DNA of 64,000 bases from positions 1 to 64,000 of the forward strand of contig JAQAZG010000014.1 in NCBI GenBank assembly GCA_027864655.1. The letters are read 5' to 3'. Source of the DNA: Oleispirillum naphthae. Its GTDB lineage: Bacteria; Pseudomonadota; Alphaproteobacteria; Rhodospirillales; Rhodospirillaceae. A program made the translations under genes and the position numbers. Shown piece after piece: positions 1 to 9,361 of the stretch. Every line of letters begins with the position of its first letter. The stretch's first letter is position 1. Under the pieces are notes generated by a model. It was not told the DNA's origin. It ran no database searches and worked only from the letters and a program-made list of their open reading frames with translations.

Positions 1-44
1 ACCTGCCGGTCAACTCCGCCTCGCGTCGGGAGGCCACCTTCTAA
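1..44 (+). CDS. 3' end of an unidentified protein-coding gene (partial)
   Basis: The first 44 bases read as an open frame ending in TAA at 42-44; the visible C-terminus is LPVNSASRREATF. Twelve of the thirteen codons end in G or C, like the certain genes of this window, which is the main reason to call it coding. Too little is visible to name a family. It is separated from the next gene, on the other strand, by about 210 bases. Confidence 0.4.
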   Translation, partial: LPVNSASRREATF

Positions 45-258
45 GCCCTCACAACAACACCGTCAAACACTTTTTTGAAGTTTTTTCGTCGGTTCCAAAA
101 AAGCGGGGATTCGTAAGGCCGGACCTTGGATTATAGCACATTCTCGCCCTCCGCCAGGAAAACCCGACTCGGTGCCCCGACCCCCATCCCCTGGTGGCCG
201 GGCTCCTGCCGACACCCATCCTTTAGGGGCGGCCCGCTCGGGTGGTTCCGCGGCGCGC
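45..258. other. Intergenic stretch without a recognised gene
   Basis: This region lies between the end of a plus-strand gene and the 3' end of the minus-strand ABC permease. Bases 60-115 are unusually rich in A/T runs (two long T runs and an A run), in contrast with the GC-rich surroundings. I see no convincing hairpin followed by a T run for either gene, no RNA gene and no conserved small frame. Confidence 0.4.
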
Positions 259-930
259 TCAGGCGCGGCCGAATCCGGGGATCGCCAGGCCGCGTTCGAG
301 GCGGCGCAGCACCAGCGTGGCGACCGACACCAGCGCCAGATAGTAGAGACCGACCACGAAGAACACCTCGGTGAAGCGGAAGGTCTGGCTGGCGACGATC
401 TTGCCCTCGCCGGTCAGCTCGACGCAGGTGACGACGTAGGCGAGCGAGGAGTACTTGATCAGGTAGATGATCTCGTTGCCGATGCCGGGCAGCGCGCGGC
501 GCACCGCCTGGGGCACCACCACCCACACCAGCGATTGCAGGGTGGAAAAGCCGAGCGCCTGCGCGGCGAGGAACTGGCCGCGCCGCGTCGCCTTCAGCCC
601 GCCGCGGATGTATTCCGACTGGTACGAGGCGGTGCACAGGGTGAAGCCGATCACCGCCGCCGTGTAGGGCTCGAAATAGATGCCGAGGTTGGGCAGGCCG
701 AAATACAGCACGAACAGCTGGCACACCAGCGGCGTGCCGCGGAACACCGCGACGAAGCCGTCGCCCAAACGCCTGATCCACGGCGCGCCGTAGGTGCGCG
801 CCGCGCCGAGGACGACGCCGAAGACCAGGCCGAACGCCACCGAAGGCACGATCAGCTTGAGGCTCATCCAGAGGCCCTGGTTGAGCATCGGCACCACCTC
901 GGACCAGACGAAGCGGAGGCTCTCGTTCAT
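259..930 (-). CDS. Polar amino-acid ABC transporter, permease 2 (HisM/GlnP family)
   Basis: Inner-membrane subunit of an amino-acid importer, 223 residues, the usual size for HisQ/HisM-type permeases. The ATPase-contacting loop is visible as the run ALPGIGNEIIYLIKYSSLAYV, where the family has its conserved EAA-type motif, and several hydrophobic helices surround it. The start codon overlaps the end of the ATPase gene by 4 bases (ATGA), so translation is coupled. It is the last gene of a four-gene minus-strand operon: binding protein, permease 1, ATPase, permease 2. The family handles polar amino acids or opines; the actual ligand cannot be read from the sequence. Confidence 0.9.
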   Translation of the reverse strand: MNESLRFVWSEVVPMLNQGLWMSLKLIVPSVAFGLVFGVVLGAARTYGAPWIRRLGDGFVAVFRGTPLVCQLFVLYFGLPNLGIYFEPYTAAVIGFTLCTASYQSEYIRGGLKATRRGQFLAAQALGFSTLQSLVWVVVPQAVRRALPGIGNEIIYLIKYSSLAYVVTCVELTGEGKIVASQTFRFTEVFFVVGLYYLALVSVATLVLRRLERGLAIPGFGRA

Positions 931-1691
931 TCCGCGCCCCCGCTTTCGAACTCCGCGAGGTGGGAGCAGAAGTCCAGCGTGCGGCTGCCGCTCTCGATGT
1001 CGAGCAGCATCTCGGGCGTGCCCTGCTCGATCACCCGGCCCTCCTGCATGAACAGGATCTCATCCGCCATCGAGCGCACGAAGCCCATCTGGTGGGTGGC
1101 CATGATCATCGTCATGCCGGAACGCGCAAGCTCGCGGATCACCGTCAGCACCTCGCCGATCAGCTCCGGGTCGAGCGCCGCGGTGGGCTCGTCGAGCAGC
1201 ATCACCTGCGGGTCCATGGCGAGCGCGCGGGCGATCGAGACGCGCTGCTTCTGTCCGCCGGAAAGCTCCGCCGGGTAGAGCTTTTCCTTATCCGCCAGGC
1301 CGACGCGGGCGAGCTCCGCGCGGGCGCGGCCCTCGGCCTCGGCGCGGGAGAGCTTCTTCACCTTGCGCAGCGCCAGCGACACGTTGTCGAGCGCGTTGAG
1401 GTGGTCGAACAGGTTGTAGTCCTGGAAGATCATCCCGACCTTCTGGCGGTAGGCGTAGAGCGGCTTGCGCTGCCGCGGGTCCACCGCCTGCCCGGCGAGG
1501 CGCACCACCCCGGCATCCGGCACGTGCAGGAAGTTGAGGCATTGCAGCAGCGTGCTCTTGCCGCCGCCGGAGGGGCCGATCAGCACCTTCATCTCGCCCT
1601 TGCGCACCGAGAACGACACGCCGGAGAGGATCGGCTTGCCGCCCAGGGCCTTGCACAGGCCTTCGACTTCGAGGATCGGAGACTGGGTCAT
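927..1691 (-). CDS. Polar amino-acid ABC transporter, ATP-binding subunit
   Basis: A 254-residue ATPase that energises the importer. Walker A (GPSGGGKSTL), Q-loop (IFQDYNLFDHL), ABC signature (LSGGQKQRVSIARAL), Walker B (VMLLDEPTAALD) and the switch histidine (MATHQMGF) are all intact, and the length fits the HisP/GlnQ family. I start it at ATG 1691 (MTQSPILEVEGL) rather than at an in-frame codon upstream, because homology to the family begins there and the preceding permease stops at 1696, four bases away. The 3' end overlaps the next permease. Confidence 0.93.
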   Translation of the reverse strand: MTQSPILEVEGLCKALGGKPILSGVSFSVRKGEMKVLIGPSGGGKSTLLQCLNFLHVPDAGVVRLAGQAVDPRQRKPLYAYRQKVGMIFQDYNLFDHLNALDNVSLALRKVKKLSRAEAEGRARAELARVGLADKEKLYPAELSGGQKQRVSIARALAMDPQVMLLDEPTAALDPELIGEVLTVIRELARSGMTMIMATHQMGFVRSMADEILFMQEGRVIEQGTPEMLLDIESGSRTLDFCSHLAEFESGGAE

Positions 1692-1695
1692 CGGC

Positions 1696-2376
1696 TCAGC
1701 GGGCCTCCTGGTTGCCGAAACCCGGGACCGCGACACGGCGTTCCAGCGCGCGCAGGGCGCGCACGCCCACCCAGGTGAGGATGAAATAGATGCCGCAGGC
1801 GGCAAGAGAGAGCGCCAGATGCTGGTAGGTGCGCGTCGCCACGAACTGGGTGCGCGCCATGATCTCGGTGGCCCCGAGCACGAAGGCGAGCGCGGAATCC
1901 TTCAACAGGATGGAATACTCGTTGGACCAGCCGGGCAGCGAAAGGCGCAGCGCCTGGGGCAGCACGATGCAGCGGATCGCCTGCCTGTCGGACAGGCCGA
2001 GCGCGCTTGCGGCGCGGAACTGGCCGCGCGCCAGGGAAAGAATGGCGCCGCGGAAGATCTGCGACTGGTAGGCGCCGCTGGTCATTCCCAGGACCACGGT
2101 GGCGGCGGTGAGCGCGCCGATATTCCACTGGAAAAGCTGGAACAGGCCGAAATAGAACAGGAACAGCAGCACCAGGATCGGCACGCCGCGGAAGAACCAG
2201 ACATAGAGCCCGGCCGCGGCGCGCAGCGGCGCGGGGCCATAGACCTGCGCCACCGCCATCGGCAGGCCGATGATGAGGCCGAGCCCCATGCCGCCCACCA
2301 CCGCCACGATGGTCAGGCCCGCCCCACCGATGAGGTAGGGGATCGCCTGGAGCAGGACCTCGATCGCCTGGTGCAT
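1696..2376 (-). CDS. Polar amino-acid ABC transporter, permease 1 (HisQ/GlnP family)
   Basis: A 226-residue membrane subunit that pairs with the permease at 259-930 to form a heterodimeric channel. It shows the family EAA-type loop near LSLPGWSNEYSILLKDSALA and about five hydrophobic helices. The start at 2376 (MHQAIEVLLQAIPYLIGG) gives the normal family length; an in-frame extension upstream would read through the hairpin between the binding-protein gene and this gene. Only 4 bases separate it from the ATPase. Confidence 0.9.
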   Translation of the reverse strand: MHQAIEVLLQAIPYLIGGAGLTIVAVVGGMGLGLIIGLPMAVAQVYGPAPLRAAAGLYVWFFRGVPILVLLFLFYFGLFQLFQWNIGALTAATVVLGMTSGAYQSQIFRGAILSLARGQFRAASALGLSDRQAIRCIVLPQALRLSLPGWSNEYSILLKDSALAFVLGATEIMARTQFVATRTYQHLALSLAACGIYFILTWVGVRALRALERRVAVPGFGNQEAR

Positions 2377-2432
2377 GCCGCTTGCCGCCGTTTCGTCACA
2401 TCTTCCCGCGCGGTGTTTATACCACTCGGGCG

Positions 2433-2464
2433 AAAAATCAAAGGCGCGGTTTGCGCCGCGCCTT
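2433..2464 (-). terminator. Intra-operon hairpin between binding-protein and permease genes
   Basis: On the minus strand a perfect 9-bp stem (AAGGCGCGG / CCGCGCCTT, 6-base loop) is followed by TGATTTTT. It lies downstream of the binding-protein stop (2490) and upstream of the permease start (2376). In amino-acid ABC operons such partial terminators or 3'-stabilising stems commonly let the binding protein be made in excess over the membrane subunits; that role is inferred here. Confidence 0.7.
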
Positions 2465-2489
2465 CGATCGCCTTGCGGAGCGGGTCCGC

Positions 2490-3236
2490 TCAGGGCTTGT
2501 ACTTCGCCTTCAGCTCTTCCCACTTCGGGCTGGCCTTGAGCATCTTATAGCCCTCGTTGAGCTTCTTCAGGATCTCGGCATCGCCCTTGCGCACCGCGCA
2601 GCCGTAGTTCTCCGGATAGCCCATGGGCCCGGCGATCTTCACCGCGACGCCGTTCTTGATCGCGTCGTTGGCCGGGGCGTCGTTCATTCCCGCGGCATCG
2701 ACGCGGCCGTTCAACAGGTCGCCGAGGATCATCTGGGCGGAGCTGTACTGCCGCACCGTGAAGTTCCACTCCTTGTGCTTCTTGGCGTTATCGGAGAGCC
2801 ACGATTCCTCCGCCGTGCCCTGCTGCACGCCGAGCTTCTTCTTGCCGGTGAGAATCTGCTCCGGCTTCAGCTTGGAGTCCTTCTTCACCACATAGACGTT
2901 CTGGGTGGACCAGTAGGGATCGGTGAAGTTGACCTGCTGGGCGCGCTTTTCGGTAATGCCCATGCCCGAGCAGATGAAGTCGATCTTCTTCGCCATCAGG
3001 CTCGGAATGATGCCCTCCCAGGCGACCGCCTGGTGCTTCACGGTGAAGCCCATCTTCGCGGCGATCCAGTCCACCGCCTCGACGTCGAAGCCCTTGGGCT
3101 TGCCGTCGGTATCGACGTAGGCGAACGGCGGAAAGGCCGCGTCGATGCCGTTGATCAGGGTTTCGGCGCGCGCCGGAACCGAGGCCAGAGCCGCCGCCGC
3201 GACCCCTGCCAGCAGAAGGGAGGTCAGTTTCGTCAT
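2490..3236 (-). CDS. Polar amino-acid ABC transporter, periplasmic binding protein
   Basis: Captures the ligand in the periplasm for the importer encoded downstream. The 248-residue product has a signal peptide (MTKLTSLLLAGVAAAALASVPARA) and then a type II binding-protein fold: AAFPPFAYVDTDGKPKGFDV near the mature N-terminus and the hinge-region DFICSGMGITEKR and FTDPYW motifs typical of HisJ/GlnH proteins (SBP_bac_3). ATG 3236 is chosen because the signal peptide starts there and a purine-rich AGGGG lies upstream. First gene of the operon, divergent from the GMP reductase gene. Confidence 0.9.
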   Translation of the reverse strand: MTKLTSLLLAGVAAAALASVPARAETLINGIDAAFPPFAYVDTDGKPKGFDVEAVDWIAAKMGFTVKHQAVAWEGIIPSLMAKKIDFICSGMGITEKRAQQVNFTDPYWSTQNVYVVKKDSKLKPEQILTGKKKLGVQQGTAEESWLSDNAKKHKEWNFTVRQYSSAQMILGDLLNGRVDAAGMNDAPANDAIKNGVAVKIAGPMGYPENYGCAVRKGDAEILKKLNEGYKMLKASPKWEELKAKYKP

Positions 3237-3432
3237 CTTGCACCCCTGTCGATGATCCGTAAGGAGCGGACGGAGAACCGGAAACTCCCCCCGATCCGCG
3301 ATTTCGCGGCTCAGACTACCTCCGGCCAACCGCGGAGTCCATGCTCCGATGTCGCGGTTCTGCAACACGTCGCTTGCAGGGAGGGGGGCGGCGGGTTACC
3401 TCCTAGGCAGGACTGGACGAGGAGGGGTTCCG

Positions 3433-4563
3433 ATGCGCATGGAAACCGAGGTGAAGCTCGACTACAAGGACGTGCTGATCCGCCCGAAGCGATCGCGCCT
3501 GACCTCGCGCTCCAACGTGGATCTCGCCCGCACCTTCCGCTTCCCGCATGCGGAGGGCACCTGGACCGGCGTTCCCATTCTCGCCGCCAACATGGACACC
3601 GTGGGCAGCCTGGGCATGGCCGCGGCGCTCGCCCCCCACGGCCTGATGACGGCGCTGCACAAGTTCTACGCCCCCACCGATTATGCCGACTGGCTGCTGC
3701 AACAGGCGGCGCTGCCGCCCGCGCCGCCGCCCGGCCTCGCGCCCGCGGACAGCATCTTCCTCTCCTTCGGCATCACCGGCGCCGACATCGAAAAGCTGCA
3801 CGCCACCGCGGCGGACCTGCGCGCCCGCACCGGCGCGCCGCCGCGCCACATCTGCCTCGACGTCGCCAACGGCTATTCCGAGCGCTTCGCCCAGGTGGTG
3901 GCGAAGGTGCGCGACGCCTATCCGCAGGCGGTGCTGATGGCGGGCAACGTGGTCACCGGCGAGATGACCGAGCAGCTCGTCCTCTCCGGCGCGGACATCG
4001 TCAAGGTGGGCATCGGGCCGGGCTCGGTGTGCACCACCCGCAAGCTGACCGGCGTCGGCTATCCGCAGCTCTCCGCGGTGATCGAATGCGCCGACGCGGC
4101 GCACGGGCTGAACGGCCTGGTCTGCGCCGACGGCGGCTGCACCGTGCCGGGCGACATCGCCAAGGCGTTCGCCGCGGGCGCCGACTTCGTGATGCTGGGC
4201 GGCATGCTGGCGGGCCACGACGAGGGCGGCGGCCGGGTGGTCACCCGGCGCTTCCTCACCTGGGAGATGGACGAGAAGAACGAGCGCATCCTGCGCGAGG
4301 AGAAGACCGTGGAGTTCTACGGCATGAGCTCCGAGGCGGCGATGGACCGGCACTACGGCGGCGTCGCGGACTACCGCGCGAGCGAGGGCAAGCGCGTGGA
4401 AATCCCCTACCGCGGCGCGGTGGCGGCCACGGTGCAGGAGATCCTGGGCGGCCTGCGCTCCACCTGCACCTACGTGGGCGCACTGCGCCTCAAGGAACTG
4501 TCGAAGCGCGCCACCTTCGTCATGGTGAGCCAGCAGATCAACCCGGTGTTCGACGGCCGTTGA
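3433..4563 (+). CDS. guaC: GMP reductase
   Basis: NADPH-dependent reductive deamination of GMP to IMP, balancing guanine and adenine nucleotides. The 376-residue TIM-barrel enzyme carries the catalytic loop [15 protein letters not shown] with the nucleophile at Cys200, the substrate-binding [19 protein letters not shown] segment and the GMSSEAAM phosphate loop. ATG 3433 is preceded by GGAGGGG at the right distance. It is slightly longer than enterobacterial GuaC. IMP dehydrogenase shares the barrel but normally carries CBS domains, which are absent. It stands alone, divergent from the amino-acid ABC operon; I see no purine riboswitch upstream. Confidence 0.9.
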   Translation: MRMETEVKLDYKDVLIRPKRSRLTSRSNVDLARTFRFPHAEGTWTGVPILAANMDTVGSLGMAAALAPHGLMTALHKFYAPTDYADWLLQQAALPPAPPPGLAPADSIFLSFGITGADIEKLHATAADLRARTGAPPRHICLDVANGYSERFAQVVAKVRDAYPQAVLMAGNVVTGEMTEQLVLSGADIVKVGIGPGSVCTTRKLTGVGYPQLSAVIECADAAHGLNGLVCADGGCTVPGDIAKAFAAGADFVMLGGMLAGHDEGGGRVVTRRFLTWEMDEKNERILREEKTVEFYGMSSEAAMDRHYGGVADYRASEGKRVEIPYRGAVAATVQEILGGLRSTCTYVGALRLKELSKRATFVMVSQQINPVFDGR

Positions 4564-4711
4564 CGCAGCCGCAACGCGTGCATGCGGGAGCGCCCTCCCG
4601 CCGATGTTGTCTAGACACAACGTCACGAAAGCTTCACCCGCAGCCTCCGGCGCCGCAGGATAATGTCCGCACTGTTCGTCCACCCTTTCCAGGACCAGCA
4701 AGGCGACCCTC
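4564..4711. other. Intergenic region with small inverted repeats
   Basis: Holds a short GC hairpin near 4585-4602 (CGGGAG / CTCCCG) without a T run, and an inverted repeat GTTGT-CTAGAC-ACAAC at 4606-4621. These could end guaC transcription or bind a regulator of the next gene; neither role can be shown from sequence. Confidence 0.35.
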
Positions 4712-7216
4712 ATGCGCGTGCCCGCCCCTCACGACCCGGCGATGCCCGGAGCCGCAAGGCTCTGGCGTTTCGGCATTCGCGGCAAGATGTGGGCGACCTT
4801 CGGGGCGATCGCCCTGATGGTGATCGGCACCACCCTGGTGTCGTGGTCGAGCTACCGCGAGACCAACGATTCGATGACGCGCATCGTCCACCGCACCCTG
4901 CCGCTGATGACGCGGCTCTCCGCGCTCGCCCAGATGTCGCAGAAGATGCTGGCGCTCACCCCCGCGGTGCTGATGGCCAACGACATCGCAGGCATCGAGC
5001 GCGCCGCCGCCACCTTCGCCGCCGCGCAGGTGCGCTTCGCCGAGGCGCTGACCCAGCTCGAAAGCGAGGCGGCGCTGCGCCCCGATCTCGCCGCGATGCG
5101 CGCCGACGCGGAGCGCATCGACACCGACCTGTCGCTGCTGCTCTCGGCGCAGCGCCAGCGCATCCGCCTCGCCGCCTCGTTCGCCGCGATCAGCGACCAG
5201 GTGGACGTGCTGCACCAGGAATACCGCATGCTCGCCGATATGGGCAGCGCGTCCCTGCCGCGGGAGAGGCAGTTCCTGCTCCTGGTCAACCGCGTCCTCG
5301 TCGGACTGGCGGAGGTCTCCCGCATCGCCACGCAGGATGACCTGGACGAACTTCAGAACCGCCTGCGCCCGGCGCACGAAACCATGCGCCTGCTGCTCAA
5401 CCACCCGGAGATGCAGCCGATCCTCCAGGGGGCGGAGCACATCGAACGCCGCCTCGATGGCATCGCCTTCGGCGAAACCTCGCTGTTCGCCCTGCGCGGA
5501 CGCGAGATCATGACCCGCGACATCGCGGCGCTGCGGCTTTCCGGGATTTCCGAGGCGGCGCGCAGCCTGGAGGGCAACATCAACCGCCTGCTCGACCGCA
5601 TGGGCGAGCAGACCGTGGCGGAACGCGCCGAAACCGCAGAAAAGCTGGACCGCAGCCAGTCGCTCCTGATGATCCTCGGCTTCTTCAGCAGCCTCGGGTC
5701 GCTGGCGCTCGCCTTCCTCTACCTCGGCCACGGCGTGCTCGACCGCCTCGCCCGCCTGGGCGCGACGATGCGCCACATCGCCGCGGGCGACCTCGCGCAC
5801 CCCATCGACACCACCAGCCGCGACGAACTGGGCGACATGGCGCGCGACCTCTCGGTGTTCCGCGACGCAATGGCGGAGATCAACCACATCGCCTCCCACG
5901 ACATGCTCACCGGACTGGGCAACCGCGCGATGCTGGACGCGCGCATCTCCCGCCTGATCGCCGAACGGCGCGGCGGCAGCCTGTTCTATTTCAACCTCGA
6001 CGGCTTCCGCGAGATCACCGAGACCTTCGGCCACGCCACCGCCGACGACGTGCTGTGCACCCTGGCCGACCGGCTGCGCTTTCTGGTGCGGCCGGGCGAC
6101 GTGGCGGCGCGCATCGCGGGCGACCGCTTCGTCGTCGCCGCGCCCGACCTCACCGACGAGGCGGACATCGCCGCCTGCGCGGCGCGCCTGGCGGCGGAAC
6201 TGCGCCGCCCGATCCGCATCGAGGAACTCGACCTGGAGATCGACCCCTTCGCCGGCATCGCCCGCTTCCCGGGGGACGGCGCGGGCTCCGAAGTGCTGCT
6301 GCACCGCGCCGACATGGCGATGCGCGCCGGGCTGGAAGACCGCACCCACCGCGACGCGGCGCTCTACACCGGCGAGATCGGCGAGGCGGCGACGAAGCGC
6401 AAGGAAATCCGCAGCGACCTCAAGAGCGCCATCGAGCGCGGCGACTTCATGCTGCATTACCAGCCGAAGATGCGCATCCTCACCGGCCGCATCGAGGGCG
6501 CGGAAGCCCTGGTGCGCTGGAACCATCCGGAAAAGGGCGCGATCAGCCCCGCCGACTTCATCCCTCTGGCCGAAAGCAGCGGCCTGATCCTTCCCCTCGG
6601 GCGCTGGATTCTCTATGATTCCTGCCGCCAGGCGCAGGAATGGGCGGAAAACGGCACGGCGCGCCTGCGCATCGCGGTGAACATCTCGCCGGTGCAGTTC
6701 CTCCGCGACGACATGGTCGAAGCGGTGCGCCGGGCGCTGGACGACACCGGGCTCTCCCCCGACCTCCTGGAACTGGAGATCACCGAGGGCGTGATGCTCC
6801 ACCACGAGGAAAACGTGGCGCGCCGCATGGCCGCCCTGCGCGACATGGGGGTGCGGCTCGCCATCGACGACTTCGGCACCGGCTACTCCTCGCTCAGCTA
6901 CCTCAAGAAGCTGCCGGTCGATACCCTGAAGATCGACCAGGCGTTCGTGCGCGCCATCGAACCGGGCAACGACGACGCGCGCATCTGCACCGCGATCATC
7001 GGCCTCGCCCACGACATCGGCCTGGAAGTGGTGGCGGAGGGCATCGAGTGGCAAAGCCATATCGACTTCCTCAACGCGGAAAGCTGCGACCTCGGCCAGG
7101 GCTACTTCATCAGCCGCCCCCTGCCCGCGGAAAAGATGGAAGGCTTCCTCGAAACCTGGAAGGCGGAACGCCTCTCCCTCCGCCCGGTCGAAGCCGCCAT
7201 CGGCCCGCCGATGTAG
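4712..7216 (+). CDS. Membrane-bound GGDEF-EAL protein, probable c-di-GMP phosphodiesterase
   Basis: An 834-residue signalling protein. Order: transmembrane helix (about 24-44), helical periplasmic sensor of about 270 residues, second helix (about 312-333), HAMP (about 335-388), GGDEF (about 390-550), EAL (about 565-815). The GGDEF signature is degenerate (AGDRF), so cyclase activity is unlikely. The EAL domain looks complete: EALVRW, the asparagine of [23 protein letters not shown], the lysine of LKIDQAF, AEGIEW and GQGY are present. It should therefore hydrolyse c-di-GMP, with the GGDEF part perhaps sensing GTP as in some related proteins. The periplasmic helices resemble four-helix-bundle sensors, ligand unknown. 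No partner gene is adjacent. Confidence 0.88.
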   Translation: MRVPAPHDPAMPGAARLWRFGIRGKMWATFGAIALMVIGTTLVSWSSYRETNDSMTRIVHRTLPLMTRLSALAQMSQKMLALTPAVLMANDIAGIERAAATFAAAQVRFAEALTQLESEAALRPDLAAMRADAERIDTDLSLLLSAQRQRIRLAASFAAISDQVDVLHQEYRMLADMGSASLPRERQFLLLVNRVLVGLAEVSRIATQDDLDELQNRLRPAHETMRLLLNHPEMQPILQGAEHIERRLDGIAFGETSLFALRGREIMTRDIAALRLSGISEAARSLEGNINRLLDRMGEQTVAERAETAEKLDRSQSLLMILGFFSSLGSLALAFLYLGHGVLDRLARLGATMRHIAAGDLAHPIDTTSRDELGDMARDLSVFRDAMAEINHIASHDMLTGLGNRAMLDARISRLIAERRGGSLFYFNLDGFREITETFGHATADDVLCTLADRLRFLVRPGDVAARIAGDRFVVAAPDLTDEADIAACAARLAAELRRPIRIEELDLEIDPFAGIARFPGDGAGSEVLLHRADMAMRAGLEDRTHRDAALYTGEIGEAATKRKEIRSDLKSAIERGDFMLHYQPKMRILTGRIEGAEALVRWNHPEKGAISPADFIPLAESSGLILPLGRWILYDSCRQAQEWAENGTARLRIAVNISPVQFLRDDMVEAVRRALDDTGLSPDLLELEITEGVMLHHEENVARRMAALRDMGVRLAIDDFGTGYSSLSYLKKLPVDTLKIDQAFVRAIEPGNDDARICTAIIGLAHDIGLEVVAEGIEWQSHIDFLNAESCDLGQGYFISRPLPAEKMEGFLETWKAERLSLRPVEAAIGPPM

Positions 7217-7410
7217 GACGAACGGGGCTGCCGCCCCGGCCCCCGCCTGGGGCGATGCCCCAGGCCCCCTTCTCTTTGTTTTACGCGCGCAGCGCCATAA
7301 AACCATTCCTGGGCAAGGACCGGACTTATCCCGCTACGCGGAAAAACAAGTCATGGGGTCAAGGGGCCTCCCGGCCCCTTGCGGGTCCAGGGCAGAGCCC
7401 TGGCCGAGTT
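7217..7410. repeat. Intergenic repeat element, copy A (convergent junction)
   Basis: About 190 bases with nested GC hairpins. Shared blocks with copy B (27195-27384) include CTTATC-(C/T)-CGCTACGCG followed by an A-rich ACAA and GTCATGGGGT (7324-7359). Shared with copy C (35029-35219) is the GGGTCCAGGG-rich hairpin near the right end (7381-7402). Like the other two copies it lies between two convergent genes, here the GGDEF-EAL gene and the Lrp-type gene. It may act as a bidirectional terminator or be a miniature mobile repeat; no open frame is conserved. Confidence 0.7.
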
Positions 7411-7884
7411 TTACACCGTATCGAACAGGCCCGGCGGGGCGGCCTGGCGGCGCACCACGCGGCGCAGGGCGATGCTGGTCTGGATACGGGCGACGCCGGG
7501 CAGGCGGGAGAGGGTTTCCTTGTGCAGGCGCTCGTAGTCTTCCGCATCGCGGGCGACGACGCGCAAAAGGTAGTCCGCCTGCCCCGACATCAGGTAGCAG
7601 TCCATGATCTCCGGGCAGCCCTTCACCGCCGCCTCGAAGGCGGTGAGATAGTCCTCGGTCTGCCGGTCGAGGGTAATGTGGACGAAGATGCTGAGCTTGT
7701 GGCCGAGCGCCGCCTCGTTGATCAGCACCGTATAGCTGCGGATCACGTCCTTCGCCTCCAGCGCCTGGACGCGGCGCAGGCAGGCGGAGGGCGACAGGTT
7801 CACCCGCGCCGCCAGATCGACGTTGGTGATGCGCCCGTCTTCTTGCAGGGTGCGCAATATTTTTACGTCGATAGCATCGAGCAT
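7411..7884 (-). CDS. Lrp/AsnC-family transcriptional regulator
   Basis: A 157-residue DNA-binding regulator: N-terminal AsnC-type winged helix (DAIDVKILRTLQEDGRITN then LAARVNLSPSACLRRVQAL, about 2-50) and C-terminal ligand-binding RAM domain (about 65-145, with the CYLMSGQADYLLRVV strand). Start at 7884 (MLDAIDVK) fits the family; longer in-frame starts add non-homologous residues. It is divergent from the alanine dehydrogenase gene with 140 bases between them, the usual arrangement for an alanine- or leucine-responsive activator of ald, so regulation of ald and of itself is the likely role. Confidence 0.9.
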   Translation of the reverse strand: MLDAIDVKILRTLQEDGRITNVDLAARVNLSPSACLRRVQALEAKDVIRSYTVLINEAALGHKLSIFVHITLDRQTEDYLTAFEAAVKGCPEIMDCYLMSGQADYLLRVVARDAEDYERLHKETLSRLPGVARIQTSIALRRVVRRQAAPPGLFDTV

Positions 7885-7984
7885 CGGGACATTCCATTGC
7901 AAGAGATCGCCGGAAACGCAATTTCCTTCGAAAATATGCCGCCGCCGCGCGCCTCTTTGCAAGGATTTTCAGCCCCCTCCGGGC

Positions 7985-7990
7985 TATACT
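7985..7990 (+). promoter_or_regulatory. Probable -10 element of the alanine dehydrogenase promoter
   Basis: TATACT lies about 35 bases upstream of the ald start. No good -35 hexamer stands at 16-18 bases, which is compatible with an activator-dependent promoter. Repeated TTGCAA-type half sites (near 7912 and 7957) in the same intergenic region are candidate Lrp-family sites. Confidence 0.4.
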
Positions 7991-8024
7991 CAGCGGATCG
8001 TTTTTCCCCTGAGGGATCAATATC

Positions 8025-9146
8025 ATGCGCATCGGCGTCCCGACTGAGATCAAGAACCACGAATACCGCGTCGGCCTTGCCCCCGCGGCGGCCCGCGAAC
8101 TCGTTCATCATGGCCATGAGGTGCTGGTCCAGGCCGGCGCAGGGCTGGGCATCGGCGCCGCCGACGCCGACTATGCCGCCGCCGGTGCGAAGCTGCTGCC
8201 CGATGCGGCGGCGGTGTTCGCCAAGGCGGAGATGATCGTCAAGGTCAAGGAGCCGCAGCTCGCCGAATGCAGGATGCTGAAGCCCGGCCAGGTGCTGTTC
8301 ACCTACCTGCACCTCGCCCCGGACCCGGAGCAGGCGGAGGCCCTGATGGCCTCGGGCTGCACCGCCATCGCCTACGAGACCGTCACCGCCGCCGGCGGCA
8401 GCCTGCCGCTCTTGGCCCCGATGAGCGAGGTGGCGGGCCGGATGTCGATCCAGGCGGGCGCGCACCATCTGGAGAAGGCGCAGGGCGGCCGCGGCGTGCT
8501 GTTGGGCGGCACCCCCGGCGTGCAGCCGGGCAAGGTGGTGATCCTCGGCGGCGGCGTGGCGGGCACCAACGCGGCGCACGTGGCGGTCGGCGTCGGCGCC
8601 GACGTCACCATTCTCGAAAAGTCCCTGGCGCGCATCCGCCATCTCGACGAAGTGTTCAACGGCCGCGTGCGCACCGTCTATTCCACCGTGGACGCGGTGG
8701 AGACCCTGGTCTCCACGGCCGATCTGGTGATCGGCTCGGTGCTGATCCCCGGCGCGTCCGCGCCGAAGCTGATCACCCGCGCGCTGTTGAAGAAGATGCT
8801 GCCCGGCTCGGTGGTGGTGGACATCGCCATCGACCAGGGCGGCTGCCTCGAGACCAGCCGCGCCACCACCCACGACGCGCCCACCTTCGTCGAGGAGGGG
8901 GTGATCCACTATTGCGTCGCCAACATGCCGGGCGCGGTGGCGCGCACCAGCACCATGGCGCTCAACAACGCGACCCTGCCCTATGCCCTGGCGCTTGCCG
9001 ACAAGGGGTGGAAGACCGCGCTTGCCGACGACGCGGGGCTGAAGGACGGCCTCAACGTGCACGCCGGCAAGATCACCTTCAAGGCGGTCGCCGAAGCCCT
9101 TCGCCGCGAGGCCGATTACCGCGCGGCGGATGCCTGCCTCGCCTGA
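8025..9146 (+). CDS. ald: Alanine dehydrogenase
   Basis: NAD-dependent oxidative deamination of L-alanine to pyruvate and ammonia, reversible, cytoplasmic. The 373-residue protein starts with the family signature [20 protein letters not shown]. Catalytic Lys75 (in VKVKEP) and His96 (in FTYLHLAPD) stand at the positions known for the mycobacterial enzyme; the Rossmann loop [14 protein letters not shown] and the DIAIDQGG segment follow. Control by the divergent Lrp-type regulator is inferred from position. A strong terminator follows at 9289-9320. Confidence 0.95.
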   Translation: MRIGVPTEIKNHEYRVGLAPAAARELVHHGHEVLVQAGAGLGIGAADADYAAAGAKLLPDAAAVFAKAEMIVKVKEPQLAECRMLKPGQVLFTYLHLAPDPEQAEALMASGCTAIAYETVTAAGGSLPLLAPMSEVAGRMSIQAGAHHLEKAQGGRGVLLGGTPGVQPGKVVILGGGVAGTNAAHVAVGVGADVTILEKSLARIRHLDEVFNGRVRTVYSTVDAVETLVSTADLVIGSVLIPGASAPKLITRALLKKMLPGSVVVDIAIDQGGCLETSRATTHDAPTFVEEGVIHYCVANMPGAVARTSTMALNNATLPYALALADKGWKTALADDAGLKDGLNVHAGKITFKAVAEALRREADYRAADACLA

Positions 9147-9288
9147 GGCTCCACGATCTGCGGCGGGCCTCCCCCGCGCGCAAAGGCCAGTCCGGAGGCC
9201 GGTATGTCCGGACCCCGGCGACCCGGCCGAAAGGCCGGACCACGCCGCCGGTGTCGGTTGGTACGAGTTTCATTCCACAGGATAGACT

Positions 9289-9320
9289 GGCCCGCCGCGT
9301 TTGCGGCGGGCCTCTTTTTT
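9289..9320 (+). terminator. Rho-independent terminator upstream of rimO
   Basis: Perfect 10-bp stem GGCCCGCCGC / GCGGCGGGCC with a GTTT loop followed by TCTTTTTT. It probably ends ald transcription. The stretch 9147-9288 before it holds only GC-rich imperfect hairpins and no gene. Confidence 0.85.
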
Positions 9321-9361
9321 CGCCGGTTGACGCGGCGGCGCATCCCCCGTATGGAAGCGGA

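Noticed and set aside
3237..3432. Possible purine riboswitch before guaC
   Set aside because: I found no purine-aptamer core or helical arrangement; only a GC-rich leader and a ribosome-binding site are visible.
4634..7306. An 890-codon open frame antisense to the GGDEF-EAL gene
   Set aside because: Same artefact of high GC at third positions; no recognisable domain, and the sense frame has clear GGDEF and EAL signatures.
8267..9361. An N-terminal extension of rimO overlapping ald
   Set aside because: The extension is Arg/Gly-rich shadow sequence of ald and contains the terminator; RimO homology starts at 9362.
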